Below are positions 16,065 to 25,817 of a stretch of 37,376 nucleotides of DNA, one piece after another. Source of the stretch: Pseudomonas fuscovaginae SE-1 (lineage in GTDB: Bacteria; Pseudomonadota; Gammaproteobacteria; Pseudomonadales; Pseudomonadaceae); assembly GCF_000364705.1 (NCBI RefSeq), contig NZ_AQOH01000035.1:1-37376 (forward strand). The letters run 5' to 3'. The notes under the pieces are model-generated. The model had not been told where the DNA came from and ran no database searches. It was given only the letters and a program-made list of their open reading frames with translations. Position 1 is the first letter of the stretch. Each line of letters begins with the position of its first letter. Made by a program: the position numbers and the translations under genes.

Positions 16065-17804
16065 ATGGGCTTTGCGAACATGAGCGATAACACTGCTTCC
16101 CCGGCCGCCGCCGCGCCGGCCACTCCTCCACCTGCCGGTTCGCGCCGCTGGCTGGGCCTGGTGCTCGGGCTGTGCGTGACCGGCGCGGTGGTCGGCGGCC
16201 TGGGCTGGTTTTTCCAGCACAAGTCCGTTGCTCCGTTGCCGGAACTGGCCCTGGAAAAACTCGGCGTCAGCCGCCCGGACGCGCTGCTGGAAACCGCCTC
16301 CCTGAGCCAGTTGCCCAAGGACCTGCTCAGCGTGCCGTTCCTGCGCGATACCCTCACCGAGGATTTCGTTTTCTACTACGAGAGCCACGGCGACCGCCTG
16401 GGTCTGATCGGCAGCCTGCGGCGGATCATCTACGAGCATGACCTCAAGCTGCAGGACAACCTGATCGAGCAACTGTTCGACCAGCCCGCCGACATCGCCC
16501 TGTGGCGCGGCGCCGATGGCCGGCTCAAGGATTTCCTGCTGGTGATGGACCGCGGCGGCCTGGCCAGGCTGCTCGAACCGCTGGCCCACGTCGCCCTCGA
16601 CGACACCCAGTTGAGCAAGGTCGGCGAAGTGAAGGTCGCCGGCGACAGCGTGGCGCTCTACCGCCTGGCCTACAACGCCAGCAAGGCGCTGCTGTTCGCT
16701 TCCCGTGGTGACAAGCTGGTGGTGCTGTCCAACCCGGACCGCCTCTATGAACAATCCAGTGACGACAGTGAAGCAGCCCCGGGCGAAGTCTCGACCCAGG
16801 CCCTGGCCGCGTTGCTCGGTGGTGAAAAACTGTTCCCCGAGGCCTTTGGCCTCAAGCCACGCGAAGCGGCAGTGAAGCAGCGCATCTCGGTGGCCTCCAG
16901 CGTTCTCGCCATGGGTTATCAGCGCTTCATCCCGAGCTTCGCCGGCCTGCGCCTGGACATGGACGACAAGGGCTGGCACAGCTTCCTGGCGCTCGACGAG
17001 CAGGACAAGGCCGTCGACTACGACTTCAAGCCGATCTGGCAGGCCATGCCGGTCGGCGCCAGTGCCTGCGTGGCGTTGCCCCTGGCTGCCGAGCAGCAAC
17101 AGCCGCTGCTGGTCAAGCTCGGTGCCGATGCGGCCACCGCACAGAAACTCACCGAGCACATGAGCGGCGCCGCCGGCCTGTGCTGGTACGCCGATTCGCG
17201 CCTGTACACGCCGCTGCTGGTGGCGAACCTGAACAAGGACAACGACAGCCTCGATGCCGACCTCGGCAAGTTGTTCGGCTCCATGGTCGGCACCCAGGAA
17301 AGCAACGTCGAGGGCGGCCTGTTCCCGATCGACGAGCAGAACAAGGACGGCCTGCATCAGTGGAAGCGCGTGGTCAGTTCGACCTTCGGCCAGTACGCCG
17401 CCAAGGAAGCCGAGAACCCCGACACCATCACCGGCCGCGGTTTCTTCCGCGTGAGCCTGGCGCGGCATGGCTCGACCCTGCTGTTCTCCCTGGACGACAA
17501 GCTGGTGGACAAGGCCCTCGGCACCCTGGACAAGCACTTCCCGCCGCTGGCCGACGTGGCGCCGAAAGATGCGCTGATGCCGGTCTACCTAGGCCCGGAT
17601 TCCCTGGCGCAACTGATGAAGCAGGAAACCCTCGACAGCCTGCCCCAGGACATGGAACCGGTGTTCCGCAACGCCGCGCAGACCCACCTGCTGCCCAAGC
17701 TGCAGAAGCTCGCCGGCTTCGGCAAGTACGCCCTGACCCTGCCCGAAGGCACCGAGCCTGAAGGCCACTGGCAGTGGCTGCCTTTGCAATGGCGGGCGAT
17801 GTGA
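16065..17804 (+). CDS. magB: MagB-like membrane-anchored DUF2138 protein (YfaA family)
   Basis: A 579-residue protein. A proline/alanine-rich cytoplasmic tail precedes a single transmembrane helix (about 29-50, [22 protein letters not shown]); the remaining 530 residues should be periplasmic. The family is DUF2138, with no assigned activity. Visible blocks include [24 protein letters not shown], cut here to its start [10 protein letters not shown], and [20 protein letters not shown]. An alternative start at 16080 (MSDNT) is possible; 16065 has GGATGA just upstream. It is probably the inner-membrane anchor of the Mag complex. A REPIN follows its stop and separates it from magC. Confidence 0.82.
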   Translation: MGFANMSDNTASPAAAAPATPPPAGSRRWLGLVLGLCVTGAVVGGLGWFFQHKSVAPLPELALEKLGVSRPDALLETASLSQLPKDLLSVPFLRDTLTEDFVFYYESHGDRLGLIGSLRRIIYEHDLKLQDNLIEQLFDQPADIALWRGADGRLKDFLLVMDRGGLARLLEPLAHVALDDTQLSKVGEVKVAGDSVALYRLAYNASKALLFASRGDKLVVLSNPDRLYEQSSDDSEAAPGEVSTQALAALLGGEKLFPEAFGLKPREAAVKQRISVASSVLAMGYQRFIPSFAGLRLDMDDKGWHSFLALDEQDKAVDYDFKPIWQAMPVGASACVALPLAAEQQQPLLVKLGADAATAQKLTEHMSGAAGLCWYADSRLYTPLLVANLNKDNDSLDADLGKLFGSMVGTQESNVEGGLFPIDEQNKDGLHQWKRVVSSTFGQYAAKEAENPDTITGRGFFRVSLARHGSTLLFSLDDKLVDKALGTLDKHFPPLADVAPKDALMPVYLGPDSLAQLMKQETLDSLPQDMEPVFRNAAQTHLLPKLQKLAGFGKYALTLPEGTEPEGHWQWLPLQWRAM

Positions 17805-17842
17805 CGTCTATGTTCAGCACCGCCTGGCAACGCTGCACGGCT

Positions 17843-17973
17843 GTGGCGAGTGGGCTTGCCCACGCTGGGCTGCATGGCAGCCCTGAAACCTGCGAACGGG
17901 GCCTGGCTGATGCAACGCGGTGGCTGGCTTTGCGGCCGCTGCGCAGCCGAGCGTGGGCAAGCCCACTCGCCAC
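17843..17973. repeat. REPIN (family B) inside the mag operon
   Basis: Arms of 24 nt at 17843-17866 and 17950-17973 are perfect reverse complements (core GAGTGGGCTTGCCCACGCT), with a partly paired inner region (GGCTGC and GCAGCC). The right arm ends 2 nt before the magC GTG. The same 24-mer recurs at 37333-37356. Confidence 0.9.
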
Positions 17974-17974
17974 C

Positions 17975-18604
17975 GTGAGGGTGCGCCTGTGCGTGCTGGC
18001 GCTGCTGTTCAGCACGTCGGCATTCGCCGTCCAAACACCCGCCCTGGACGTCGAGCAGTCCCAGGTGTTCCGTGCCTGGTTCGTGCGTATCGCCCAGGAG
18101 CAACTGACTCAGGGCCCGAGCCCGCGCTGGTACCAGCAGGACTGTGCCGGCCTGGTGCGCTTCGCCGCCAACGAGGCGCTCAAGCCACACGATGACAAGT
18201 GGTTGCGGGCCAATGGTCTGTCCAACCGCTACCTGCCACCCGAGCTGACCCTGAGCGACAGCCAGCGCAGGCTGGCTCAGCAGTGGCAGCAGGGGGGCGG
18301 CAAGGTCGGGCCCTACGTCAACGCGATCAAGCTGATCCAGTTCAACAGCCAACTGGTCAGCCGCGACCTCAACCAGGCGCGGCCCGGTGACCTGCTGTTC
18401 TTCGACCAGGGCGACGACCAGCACCTGATGATCTGGATGGGCCGCAACATCGCCTATCACACCGGCACCACCACCCCCACCGACAACGGCATGCGCTCCG
18501 CCAGCGTGCAGCAACTCATGACATGGAAGGACACCCGATGGATACCCGATGCAACGAACCCCAACTTCATCGGCGTCTACCGGCTGAACTTCCTCTCTCG
18601 ATGA
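17975..18604 (+). CDS. magC: MagC-like DUF1175 protein with NlpC/P60-like signature (YfaT family)
   Basis: A 209-residue protein with a signal peptide ([16 protein letters not shown]). The mature part has [17 protein letters not shown] (C57) and, 80 residues on, ARPGDLLFF...QHLMIWMG (H150) and IAYHTG (H162). This order resembles the DCSGLV ... GDLLFF ... HVGIYLG pattern of NlpC/P60 cysteine peptidases that cut peptidoglycan stem peptides. The family is currently DUF1175. The start is uncertain: the GTG at 17975 (or 17981) gives a clean signal peptide but has no good ribosome site because a REPIN abuts it. The reading frame is open upstream through the REPIN to 17774. It overlaps magD by 4 nt. 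Confidence 0.78.
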   Translation: MRVRLCVLALLFSTSAFAVQTPALDVEQSQVFRAWFVRIAQEQLTQGPSPRWYQQDCAGLVRFAANEALKPHDDKWLRANGLSNRYLPPELTLSDSQRRLAQQWQQGGGKVGPYVNAIKLIQFNSQLVSRDLNQARPGDLLFFDQGDDQHLMIWMGRNIAYHTGTTTPTDNGMRSASVQQLMTWKDTRWIPDATNPNFIGVYRLNFLSR

Positions 18605-21600
18605 ACGGGTCTTCCATGATGCGTCTGTTATCCCGAATGGTTTTCGCCCTGGCCGTGCTGTTGCCGGTCGCCGCAGGTGCCGCCGACGACTCGGTTGCAC
18701 CGAGCAACTACACGCCGATTGCCGGTGAAAGCTTCTTCCTGCTCGCCGACAGCAGCTTCGCCAGCGACGAGCAGGCGCTGGTCCGCCTTGAAGCGCCGGG
18801 CCGCGACTACCGGCGCTTCCGCATGGAACCGTATGGCGGCGCGGACATCCGCGTGTACCGCATCGACCAGCCGCTGGAGTTTCTCAAGCGCCAGAAGAAC
18901 CTGCACCGGGTGGTCAGCGACGGTCAGTTCAAGGGCGAGGGGCTGTCCAACACCCTGGCCTATCTGTGGGATAACTGGTACCGCAAGTCCCGCCGGGTGA
19001 TGCAACGGGCGTTCTCCTACGAGTCGCGCAAGCAGGTGACCGAGCAGGTCCCGGAACTGAAGATGGGCGACAGCTTCAACCGGCCGACCCCGTATGACAA
19101 CCCGCCGCAATACGCGCCACTGCCGGGCCTGCCGCTGGTCAGCCAGTTCCGCTACCCGCTGTGGGACGCCAAGCCGATCCAGCCGCCCAAGGGCGTCGAG
19201 CTGGCGGGCTCCTCCAGCCAGTTCATCAGCGTTGCTCCGGGTAACGTCTACATCCCGCTGGGCAAGCTGAAGCCGGGCCTGTACCTGGTCGAGGCGCTGG
19301 TCGGCAAATACCGCGCGACCACCGTGGTGTTCGTCTCCAACACCGTGGCCGTGAGCAAGATCGCCGGTGACGAGCTGATGGTCTGGGCCGCGCGCAAGCA
19401 TGAAGGCAGCTCGGTGCCCAAGGTCAAGGTGCTGTGGACCGACGGCCTGGGCGTGATGAGCAGCGGCGAGACCGATGCCGACGGCCTGTTGCGCCTCAAG
19501 CACGTCAGCCCGGAGCGCTCGTTCATGATCGGCGAGGATGACGAGGGCGGGGTGTTCGTCTCCGAGAACTTCTACTACGACAGCGAAATCTACGACACCA
19601 AGCTCTACGCCTTCACCGACCGGCCGCTGTACCGGCCGGGGGACTGGGTGTCGCTGAAGATCGTCGGCCGCGAATTCAAGAATGCCCGTGACTCGGTCAA
19701 TCCGACCGGCGCGCCGGTGAAGGTCAGCGTGCTCGATGCCACCGGCACCACGCTGCAGACCCTGGACCTGAACCTGGACGGCAAGGCCGGCACCCAGGGC
19801 CGTTTCCAGCTGCCGGACAATGCCGTGGCCGGCGGCTACGAACTGCGTTTCACCTACCGCGACCAGACCTATAGCAGCGCCTTCCGCGTTGCCGAGTACA
19901 TCAAACCGCACTTCGAAATCTCCCTGGACCTGGCCAAGCAGGACTTCCGCACCGGCGAGCCGGTCAAGGGCAAGCTGCAACTGCTCTACCCGGACGGCAA
20001 GCCGGTGGCCGACGCACGGGTGCAACTGACCCTGCGTGCCCAGCAACTGTCGATGGTCGACAACGAACTGCAGTACCTCGGGCAATTCCCGGTGGAACTG
20101 ACCAGCGCCGAGCTGACCACCGACGACAAGGGCCAGGCCGCACTCGATCTGCCGGCCGCGGAGAAGCCCAGCCGCTACATGCTCACCGTGTTCGCCAGCG
20201 ATGGCGCCGCGTACCGGGTCAAGACCACCAAGGAAATCCTCATCGAGCGTGGCGCGTCGCGCTACAGCCTGTCGGCCCCGCAGCGTTTCAGCGCCAGTGG
20301 CGAGAAGGTCGCGTTCAGCTACGCCATCGAGTCCGCCGTCGAGCAGGCCAACGCCAGCAAACCAAGCAGCTACAGCTGGGTGCGCCTGGAAGACCAGACC
20401 ACCGGTGGCGGCAAGCTCGCGGCCAACGACAAGGGTTTCAGCCTCACCTTCGATCGTCCCGGCACCTACAATCTGTCGCTCAAGGATGACCACGAGCGCA
20501 TCCTCGGCGCCACCGGGCACTCGGTCACCGGCGACGGTGTGAAAGCCGTGCCCGGTACCGTCGAGATCCTGCTCGACAAGCCCGAGTACCACGCCGGTGA
20601 CGAAGCCCTGGCACTGATCACCTTCCCGGAACCGGTCAACGACGCACTGCTGTCCCTGGAGCGCGACAAGGTCGAGGCCACCGCGCTGCTGTCCAAGGGC
20701 GCCGACTGGCTGCGCCTGGAGAAGATCAGCGCCAACCAGTACCGCGCACGGATTCCGGTGAAGGACAACTTCGCCCCCAACCTGACCTTCTCGGTGCTCT
20801 ACACCAAGGGCGGCGAATACAGCTTCCAGAACGCCGGCCTCAAGGTCGCCACGCCGCAGATCGACGTGGCCATCGCCACCGACAAGGACAGCTACCAGCC
20901 GGGCGACACCGTCTCGGTGGACCTGACCACCCAGTTCGCCGGCAAGCCGATCCCGGCGCACCTGACCGTCAGCGTGGTGGACGAAATGATCTATGCCCTG
21001 CAGCCGGAAGTGGCGCCGAGCATCGACCAGTTCTTCTACCACCCGCGGCGTAACAACGTGCGCACCAGCGCCAGCCTGTCATTCATCAGCTACGACGTCG
21101 CCCTTCCGGGCAGCCCGGGTGCGCCGGGCAAGGCCAACCGCAGCGAGCGTGGGGTGAAAGTGCTGGAGCGGCCACGTCGCGAAGACGTCGACACCGCCGC
21201 CTGGCAGCCGGAACTGGTCACCGACGCCAATGGCAAGGTGCGCTTCACCTTCCGCATGCCCGACTCGCTGACCCGCTGGCGCATCACCGCCCGGGCGATT
21301 TCCGACGCCGGGCAGGTGGGCCAGCGCAACCAGTTCATCCGTTCCGACAAGCCGCTGTACCTGAAATGGAGTGGCCCGACCCACTTCCGCAACGGCGACC
21401 AGCCCAAGCTCGGCCTGTTCGCCTTCAGCCAGGACGACAAGCCGGCCAAGGCCGAACTGCTGGTTCGCTATGCCGGCCAGGAACAACGCCTGCCGCTGTC
21501 GCTGAACAAGGGCATCAACTACGTCGCGCTGCCGGCGATCGCCCTGAGCAGCGGCGACTGGACCGCCGAGCTGCAGCAGAACGGCAAGGCCCAGGATACC

Positions 21601-23172
21601 CTGGCCGTGCGCCTCACCGCGGTGGGCGACGGCTGGCAGGTGACCCAGAGCCAGAGCCTCAGCGTTGCCACTGGCGATACCCCGCTGAGCCTGCCGGCCG
21701 ATGCCAGCGACATTCGCCTGCGCCTCGACGACAGCCCGCAGGCGCTGTTCCGCGCCAGCCTCGACGATCTGCTCGGCTACCCCTACGGTGGCGTCGAGCA
21801 GACCGCCAGTCAGTTGCTGCCGCTGAGCATCGCCTACCCGGCGTTGTCGGGTAACGCGCAGGTCCGCGATCGCCTGCGCCTGATCCTGCAGAACAGCCGC
21901 CTGCGTCTGGTATCGATGGCCGGTCCCGATGCCTGGTTCACCTGGTGGGGCGAGGACGTCACGCCGGATGCCTTCCTCACCGCCTACGCCTATTACGCCG
22001 ACTGGTACGCCAGCAAGGCCCTGGGTGTGAGCCTGCCGCCGGAGCACTGGCAGCGGGTGCTGGACGTCTATGGCAAGCAGGCTGGCGCCACGCCATTGCT
22101 GCAAAGGGCGCTGGTGCTGTCGTTCGCCAAGGAGATGCAACTGCCGGTCAACACCCTGCTCAGCGGCCTGATGGACGAGTTGGCGAAAGCCGGCGAGGGC
22201 GCCGATGCCAACCTGCTGGATGATGGCGAGGACAGCGTGGTCATGGGCGCGCCGGACTCGGCCCTGGGCCTGGCCAGCGCGCGGGTACTGACCGCCGCGC
22301 TGGCACGCCAGGGCAAGGTCGCCTTGCCGGACGCGTTCGGCAAGCAACTGCCGGCGGCCGAACAGCGCCTGGGCGCCAGTGCGCAGCCGTTCGCCACGGC
22401 GCTGAACCTGTCGCTCAAGCCGTTCAATGCCGAACAGGCCCAGGATCTGCTGCAGCGCCTGCTGCCGCAGCAATCCACCCTGGAACGCGCCCTGGCCTTG
22501 ACCTGGCTGCAGCGCAGCGTCGAGCAGACGCCGAAAATGGTCAATCTGACCCCGGGCGAAGGCTGGCAGGTCCGCCAGGGCAGCACGGGCGAGGCCTACT
22601 GGCAGTGGCAAGGCCAGGGCGTGCCGAGCGTGCTGACCCTGAGCGGCGCCCAGGAGCGTCCGCTGCGCGCCACCCTGAGCTACCTCAGCCAGGGCAAGGC
22701 CGCCGCCGACCTGCCGGTGCAGATCAGGCGCCGCCTGCTGGAACTGGTACCGGGCGATGACGCCAACACCTTCAGCCTCAAGGCCGTGGGCGACAAGCCG
22801 CTGTCCAGCGACAGCCTGTACCTGGACGAAGTGACCCTCACCAGCAAGGCGACCAAGCCGGTGCGCTACGGCATGCTCGAGCTGCCGCTGCCACCGGGGG
22901 CCGATGTCGAGCGCACCACCTGGGGCGTCAACCTGGCCGGTCTCGCAGGCGAGGAAGCCACGCCGCTGGAGAAAGCGCACTTCGAGCCGGGGCAGATGGC
23001 CTACGGCGTGCCGGTCAACAGCCTCAACGGCGAAGTGCGTGTGCGCCACCTGATCCGCTTCTCGCAGAAGGGCCAGTTCAAGCTGCCGCCGGCACGCTTC
23101 AGTCAGGTCTACGCGCCGGAGCACCAGGTCCTGGAACAGAAGGCGGCGCTCGGGCAAGTCACGGTCCAATGA
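18601..23172 (+). CDS. magD: Bacterial alpha-2-macroglobulin MagD (YfaS family)
   Basis: A 1523-residue periplasmic protein with a Sec signal ([16 protein letters not shown]), not a lipobox. It has an MG2-like start (RPLYRPGDW, 341-349) and tandem macroglobulin domains. A bait-like flexible stretch ([15 protein letters not shown]) follows near 21110-21160, then the A2M domain (from about 866; [19 protein letters not shown]) and a thioester-type helical domain. The thioester motif PYGCVEQ reads PYGGVEQ: G1064 replaces the cysteine, so no thioester can form. That is known for the P. aeruginosa MagD subgroup. Family role: trapping of proteases in the envelope. The ATG overlaps the magC stop (ATGA at 18601-18604). 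MagD in P. aeruginosa is under RetS/Gac/Rsm control. Confidence 0.93.
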   Translation: MNGSSMMRLLSRMVFALAVLLPVAAGAADDSVAPSNYTPIAGESFFLLADSSFASDEQALVRLEAPGRDYRRFRMEPYGGADIRVYRIDQPLEFLKRQKNLHRVVSDGQFKGEGLSNTLAYLWDNWYRKSRRVMQRAFSYESRKQVTEQVPELKMGDSFNRPTPYDNPPQYAPLPGLPLVSQFRYPLWDAKPIQPPKGVELAGSSSQFISVAPGNVYIPLGKLKPGLYLVEALVGKYRATTVVFVSNTVAVSKIAGDELMVWAARKHEGSSVPKVKVLWTDGLGVMSSGETDADGLLRLKHVSPERSFMIGEDDEGGVFVSENFYYDSEIYDTKLYAFTDRPLYRPGDWVSLKIVGREFKNARDSVNPTGAPVKVSVLDATGTTLQTLDLNLDGKAGTQGRFQLPDNAVAGGYELRFTYRDQTYSSAFRVAEYIKPHFEISLDLAKQDFRTGEPVKGKLQLLYPDGKPVADARVQLTLRAQQLSMVDNELQYLGQFPVELTSAELTTDDKGQAALDLPAAEKPSRYMLTVFASDGAAYRVKTTKEILIERGASRYSLSAPQRFSASGEKVAFSYAIESAVEQANASKPSSYSWVRLEDQTTGGGKLAANDKGFSLTFDRPGTYNLSLKDDHERILGATGHSVTGDGVKAVPGTVEILLDKPEYHAGDEALALITFPEPVNDALLSLERDKVEATALLSKGADWLRLEKISANQYRARIPVKDNFAPNLTFSVLYTKGGEYSFQNAGLKVATPQIDVAIATDKDSYQPGDTVSVDLTTQFAGKPIPAHLTVSVVDEMIYALQPEVAPSIDQFFYHPRRNNVRTSASLSFISYDVALPGSPGAPGKANRSERGVKVLERPRREDVDTAAWQPELVTDANGKVRFTFRMPDSLTRWRITARAISDAGQVGQRNQFIRSDKPLYLKWSGPTHFRNGDQPKLGLFAFSQDDKPAKAELLVRYAGQEQRLPLSLNKGINYVALPAIALSSGDWTAELQQNGKAQDTLAVRLTAVGDGWQVTQSQSLSVATGDTPLSLPADASDIRLRLDDSPQALFRASLDDLLGYPYGGVEQTASQLLPLSIAYPALSGNAQVRDRLRLILQNSRLRLVSMAGPDAWFTWWGEDVTPDAFLTAYAYYADWYASKALGVSLPPEHWQRVLDVYGKQAGATPLLQRALVLSFAKEMQLPVNTLLSGLMDELAKAGEGADANLLDDGEDSVVMGAPDSALGLASARVLTAALARQGKVALPDAFGKQLPAAEQRLGASAQPFATALNLSLKPFNAEQAQDLLQRLLPQQSTLERALALTWLQRSVEQTPKMVNLTPGEGWQVRQGSTGEAYWQWQGQGVPSVLTLSGAQERPLRATLSYLSQGKAAADLPVQIRRRLLELVPGDDANTFSLKAVGDKPLSSDSLYLDEVTLTSKATKPVRYGMLELPLPPGADVERTTWGVNLAGLAGEEATPLEKAHFEPGQMAYGVPVNSLNGEVRVRHLIRFSQKGQFKLPPARFSQVYAPEHQVLEQKAALGQVTVQ

Positions 23173-23173
23173 C

Positions 23174-24820
23174 ATGACGCGCCCGCTGACCTGGCTCCTG
23201 CTGTGCATCCTGCCTCTGCTGGCGACGGCAGAGGAGGCGCCGCTGCGCCTGGCCTGGAAAACCGCTGACGGCTACGAGCTGGTGCAGTTGAACACCACCC
23301 AGGTGCTCGGTCGCGAGCCGCTGCCGGCGGACTTGCAGACGCCCTTGGGCAGCCTGTGGAAACTGTTCGTCTATGCCTGGCTGGTGGACACCGACCGGCA
23401 GGAGCCAGCCTACGACTGCCATGGCCAGGATCACGAAGAAGTCTATTGCTGCACCCCGGGCGGCAGCATCGCCCGTGAGGCGGCGCTGGTCCGCTCCTGT
23501 GGCCTGTACTTCGATCCCCGGCGCCTGAACATCGATCCGGTTCAGTGGCGCGGCTACTGGCAGGCGCGCCAGGCTCCGGAGTGGCTGCTCGGCCTCGACC
23601 GGTTGCAGCCGCAGACCCGCGTTCCCGTCGTTCAACTGCTGGAAGCGTTGCGCACGCTGCCGGCCCAGGACAGTGCGCGCAAGCTGCTGCTCGATGTGGT
23701 GCTCAACGCTGCCGACGGCCAGGCGGTGGCGGTGCTGGGTGGGCGCCTGCGGGTCAAGACCTGGAGCTGGCTCGGCGACCAGGACCCGCAGTCGCGCCAG
23801 GGCGGCTTCGCCGGCTGGCTGGCGGACGGGACGCCGCTCTGGGCCGGAGGTCGCGGTACCAGCCAGATGGTGTTGCGGCACTATTCGGACGTGCTCGGCA
23901 GCTTCCTGCCAGCACCCCTGGCGGAGGACGCCGGGCGCTGCGTGCAGGTTGAGCTGTTCTCGCGCTACCCGCTCAAGGGCGTCAGCCGTGCCGATGGCCA
24001 AGTGGCTGCGGAAGGTGGCCTGCAAGGTCGCTACCGGGTCGACTTCGCCAACGGCAACCAGCTCGACATCGAAAGCGCCGGTGAACTGTTCCTGCTGAAC
24101 AACGCCGGCCAGCCGCAACTGGTGGCCCGGCTCGATCGCGAGGAATACGTCGCCCGGGTCCTGCAGCGCGAGGCCAAGAGCGAACCGGTCGAGGCGGCCA
24201 AGGCCCTGGCCGTGGCGATCCGCAGCTACCTGTTGCAGAACGCCGGGCGTAGCGGTGACTGCCTGAGCATCGACGACAGCAGCAGTCGCCAGCGCGTGGC
24301 ACCGCGACCGGCCACGGCCGAGGCGCGCGCCGTCGCCGCCTGGACCAGCGACCTGGTGCTGGCCGGCAGCCCGGTGACCTATCACTCCGACCTGTCCGGC
24401 CCGGACAAGCTGTCCTGGCAGCAGGCCGTGGAGCAGGCCAGCAACGGCGCGCGCTACGACCAGATCCTCCAGCACGCCTATCCACGGGCGAGCCTGAGCC
24501 GCTGGGACAACCCGGTGGCCTCCTGCGACCCCTTGCCGGCGGCCCAGGAGTGGCTGCTCAAGCAGCGCCGGGTCTGGCGCCAGCGGCTGGACCGCGAGGT
24601 CGGCTATAACGAACTGAGCCGCTTCGCCGTGTGCCGCGTGTCGTTCGGCCGTCCGTATGTCGACCGCGAGCGCCAGCGCATCTACGTGCGCGGCGTGCTG
24701 ACCCAGCAGGACCGCCTCGACCTGACCCATGAATACCTGCACCTGGCATTCGAAGCCCACCCGAACGGCCAGGACGAAGACTACATCGAAGGGCTTGCCC
24801 GCCACCTGTTACTGGAATAG
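23174..24820 (+). CDS. magE: MagE-like DUF2300 protein: PBP-like, SpoIID-like and HExxH parts (YfaQ family)
   Basis: A 548-residue protein with a signal peptide (LTWLLLCILPLLATA). Residues about 50-245 look like a penicillin-binding-protein fold: TPLGSLWKLFVYAWL (SxxK, S60-K63), AALVRSCGLYF (S108) and VKTW (K195) followed by GGFAGWLADGTPLWAGG. Residues about 318-410 resemble SpoIID: EEYVARVLQREAKSEPVEAA (E333), KALAVAIRSY, then SDLVLAGSPVTYHSD. The C-terminus has LTHEYLHLAF (HExxH, 519-523) and EDYIEGLARHL, like a zinc peptidase. The family is DUF2300 with no assigned function. The third PBP box is KTW, not KTG, so transpeptidase activity is doubtful. It starts 1 nt after magD and ends 3 nt before magF. 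Confidence 0.82.
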   Translation: MTRPLTWLLLCILPLLATAEEAPLRLAWKTADGYELVQLNTTQVLGREPLPADLQTPLGSLWKLFVYAWLVDTDRQEPAYDCHGQDHEEVYCCTPGGSIAREAALVRSCGLYFDPRRLNIDPVQWRGYWQARQAPEWLLGLDRLQPQTRVPVVQLLEALRTLPAQDSARKLLLDVVLNAADGQAVAVLGGRLRVKTWSWLGDQDPQSRQGGFAGWLADGTPLWAGGRGTSQMVLRHYSDVLGSFLPAPLAEDAGRCVQVELFSRYPLKGVSRADGQVAAEGGLQGRYRVDFANGNQLDIESAGELFLLNNAGQPQLVARLDREEYVARVLQREAKSEPVEAAKALAVAIRSYLLQNAGRSGDCLSIDDSSSRQRVAPRPATAEARAVAAWTSDLVLAGSPVTYHSDLSGPDKLSWQQAVEQASNGARYDQILQHAYPRASLSRWDNPVASCDPLPAAQEWLLKQRRVWRQRLDREVGYNELSRFAVCRVSFGRPYVDRERQRIYVRGVLTQQDRLDLTHEYLHLAFEAHPNGQDEDYIEGLARHLLLE

Positions 24821-24823
24821 GCC

Positions 24824-25633
24824 ATGACATTGCGTATCCCAACCGTAGCCCTGTTCCTCGCCGCCCTGGCTGCGTTGAGCACGGCTCAAGCCGAGATCAA
24901 GCTCGACACCCCGCGCGGTGGCTGGCGCCAGGGGGCGTCGGATGGCGAAAACTACAGCCAGACCGTCAACTACCCGGCCTCGTCGGTCAATACGCCACTG
25001 GGCCAGGCCGACACGGCGCGGATCATGGGCCAGATCAAGGGGGCGCCGAAGAATGCCCGCGAGCCGGGCAACCTCATTGTCAATGGCGTGAGCATGCCGC
25101 TGAAGATCGATGCCGCTGGCAACTTCGACCGGCCATTCGCCTTCCCCAACGGCACCAACAGCGTCGAGGTCCGCAGCGCCGACGGGCAGCAGCGCAAGCG
25201 CGTGCAGTTCCTCAACTCCGGCGGCGCGACCAAGGCCAAGCTGCGCATCCTGCTGTCCTGGGACAGCGACCACACCGACCTCGACCTGCATGTGGTCACG
25301 CCGGACGGCGCGCACATCTGGTACGGCGACCGCACGGCGCCCAACGGCGGCTCGCTGGACGTCGACGTCACCACCGGCTACGGCCCGGAGATCTTCTCCA
25401 TGCCGGCGCCGATCAAGGGCCAGTACCTGATCTACGTGAACTATTACGGTGGCGGCTACCGCAGCGATGACGACGAGGACGGCGGCCAGGAAAACGCCGT
25501 ACAGGCCCTGACCACGGCGAAGATCACACTGATCACGGAAGAGGGCACGGTGAACGAGAAGATGGAGTCGTTCATCGTCCCGATGCGTGCGCCGGGCGAA
25601 CTGACGCTGGTGCGCAAGTTCAGCTATCCCTGA
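24824..25633 (+). CDS. magF: MagF-like secreted DUF2135 protein (YfaP family)
   Basis: A 269-residue protein with a signal peptide ending near AQA (residue 23). It is a paralogue of MagA with the same order: PRGGWRQG, GQIKGAP, LIVNGVSMPLKIDAAGNF, TNSVEVRSADGQQRKRVQF, then DUF2135 (LLSWDSDHTDLDLHVVTP, GQYLIYVNYYGGGY). It has an acidic insert, RSDDDEDGG, absent from MagA. It is the last gene of the operon. In P. aeruginosa, MagF is one of the proteins reported to interact with MagD. The exact role is unknown. Confidence 0.82.
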   Translation: MTLRIPTVALFLAALAALSTAQAEIKLDTPRGGWRQGASDGENYSQTVNYPASSVNTPLGQADTARIMGQIKGAPKNAREPGNLIVNGVSMPLKIDAAGNFDRPFAFPNGTNSVEVRSADGQQRKRVQFLNSGGATKAKLRILLSWDSDHTDLDLHVVTPDGAHIWYGDRTAPNGGSLDVDVTTGYGPEIFSMPAPIKGQYLIYVNYYGGGYRSDDDEDGGQENAVQALTTAKITLITEEGTVNEKMESFIVPMRAPGELTLVRKFSYP

Positions 25634-25644
25634 CACCGCGCAAG

Positions 25645-25678
25645 GCTTGAGGGTCTATTCGTGGGCAGGCGCACCCTC
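25645..25678. repeat. Degenerate single REP-like element after magF
   Basis: The segment GGCTTGAGGGTCTATTCGTG followed by GGCA resembles the left half of the REPIN at 1134-1250 with three changes. GAGGGT (25649-25654) and ACCCTC (25673-25678) can pair. It lies in the 184-nt gap between two convergent genes and may serve as a 3' hairpin; no T-run is visible. Confidence 0.5.
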
Positions 25679-25817
25679 TCCCACACAGTCCGTGTCGCAC
25701 GGGAACACGTAAGTCAGGCCCACCTTTTGGTCCCCTGCCGCAATGTCCGCCACCCTGACGCGTTATCAGGCACTGCCAACTTTCGCGACTGGGCGAAGGG
25801 GGGCCGCTGTACGCAGG

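Noticed and set aside
21079..23208. A 709-codon minus-strand frame opposite magD
   Set aside because: Shadow of the macroglobulin gene with no signal peptide, family motif or plausible ribosome site.
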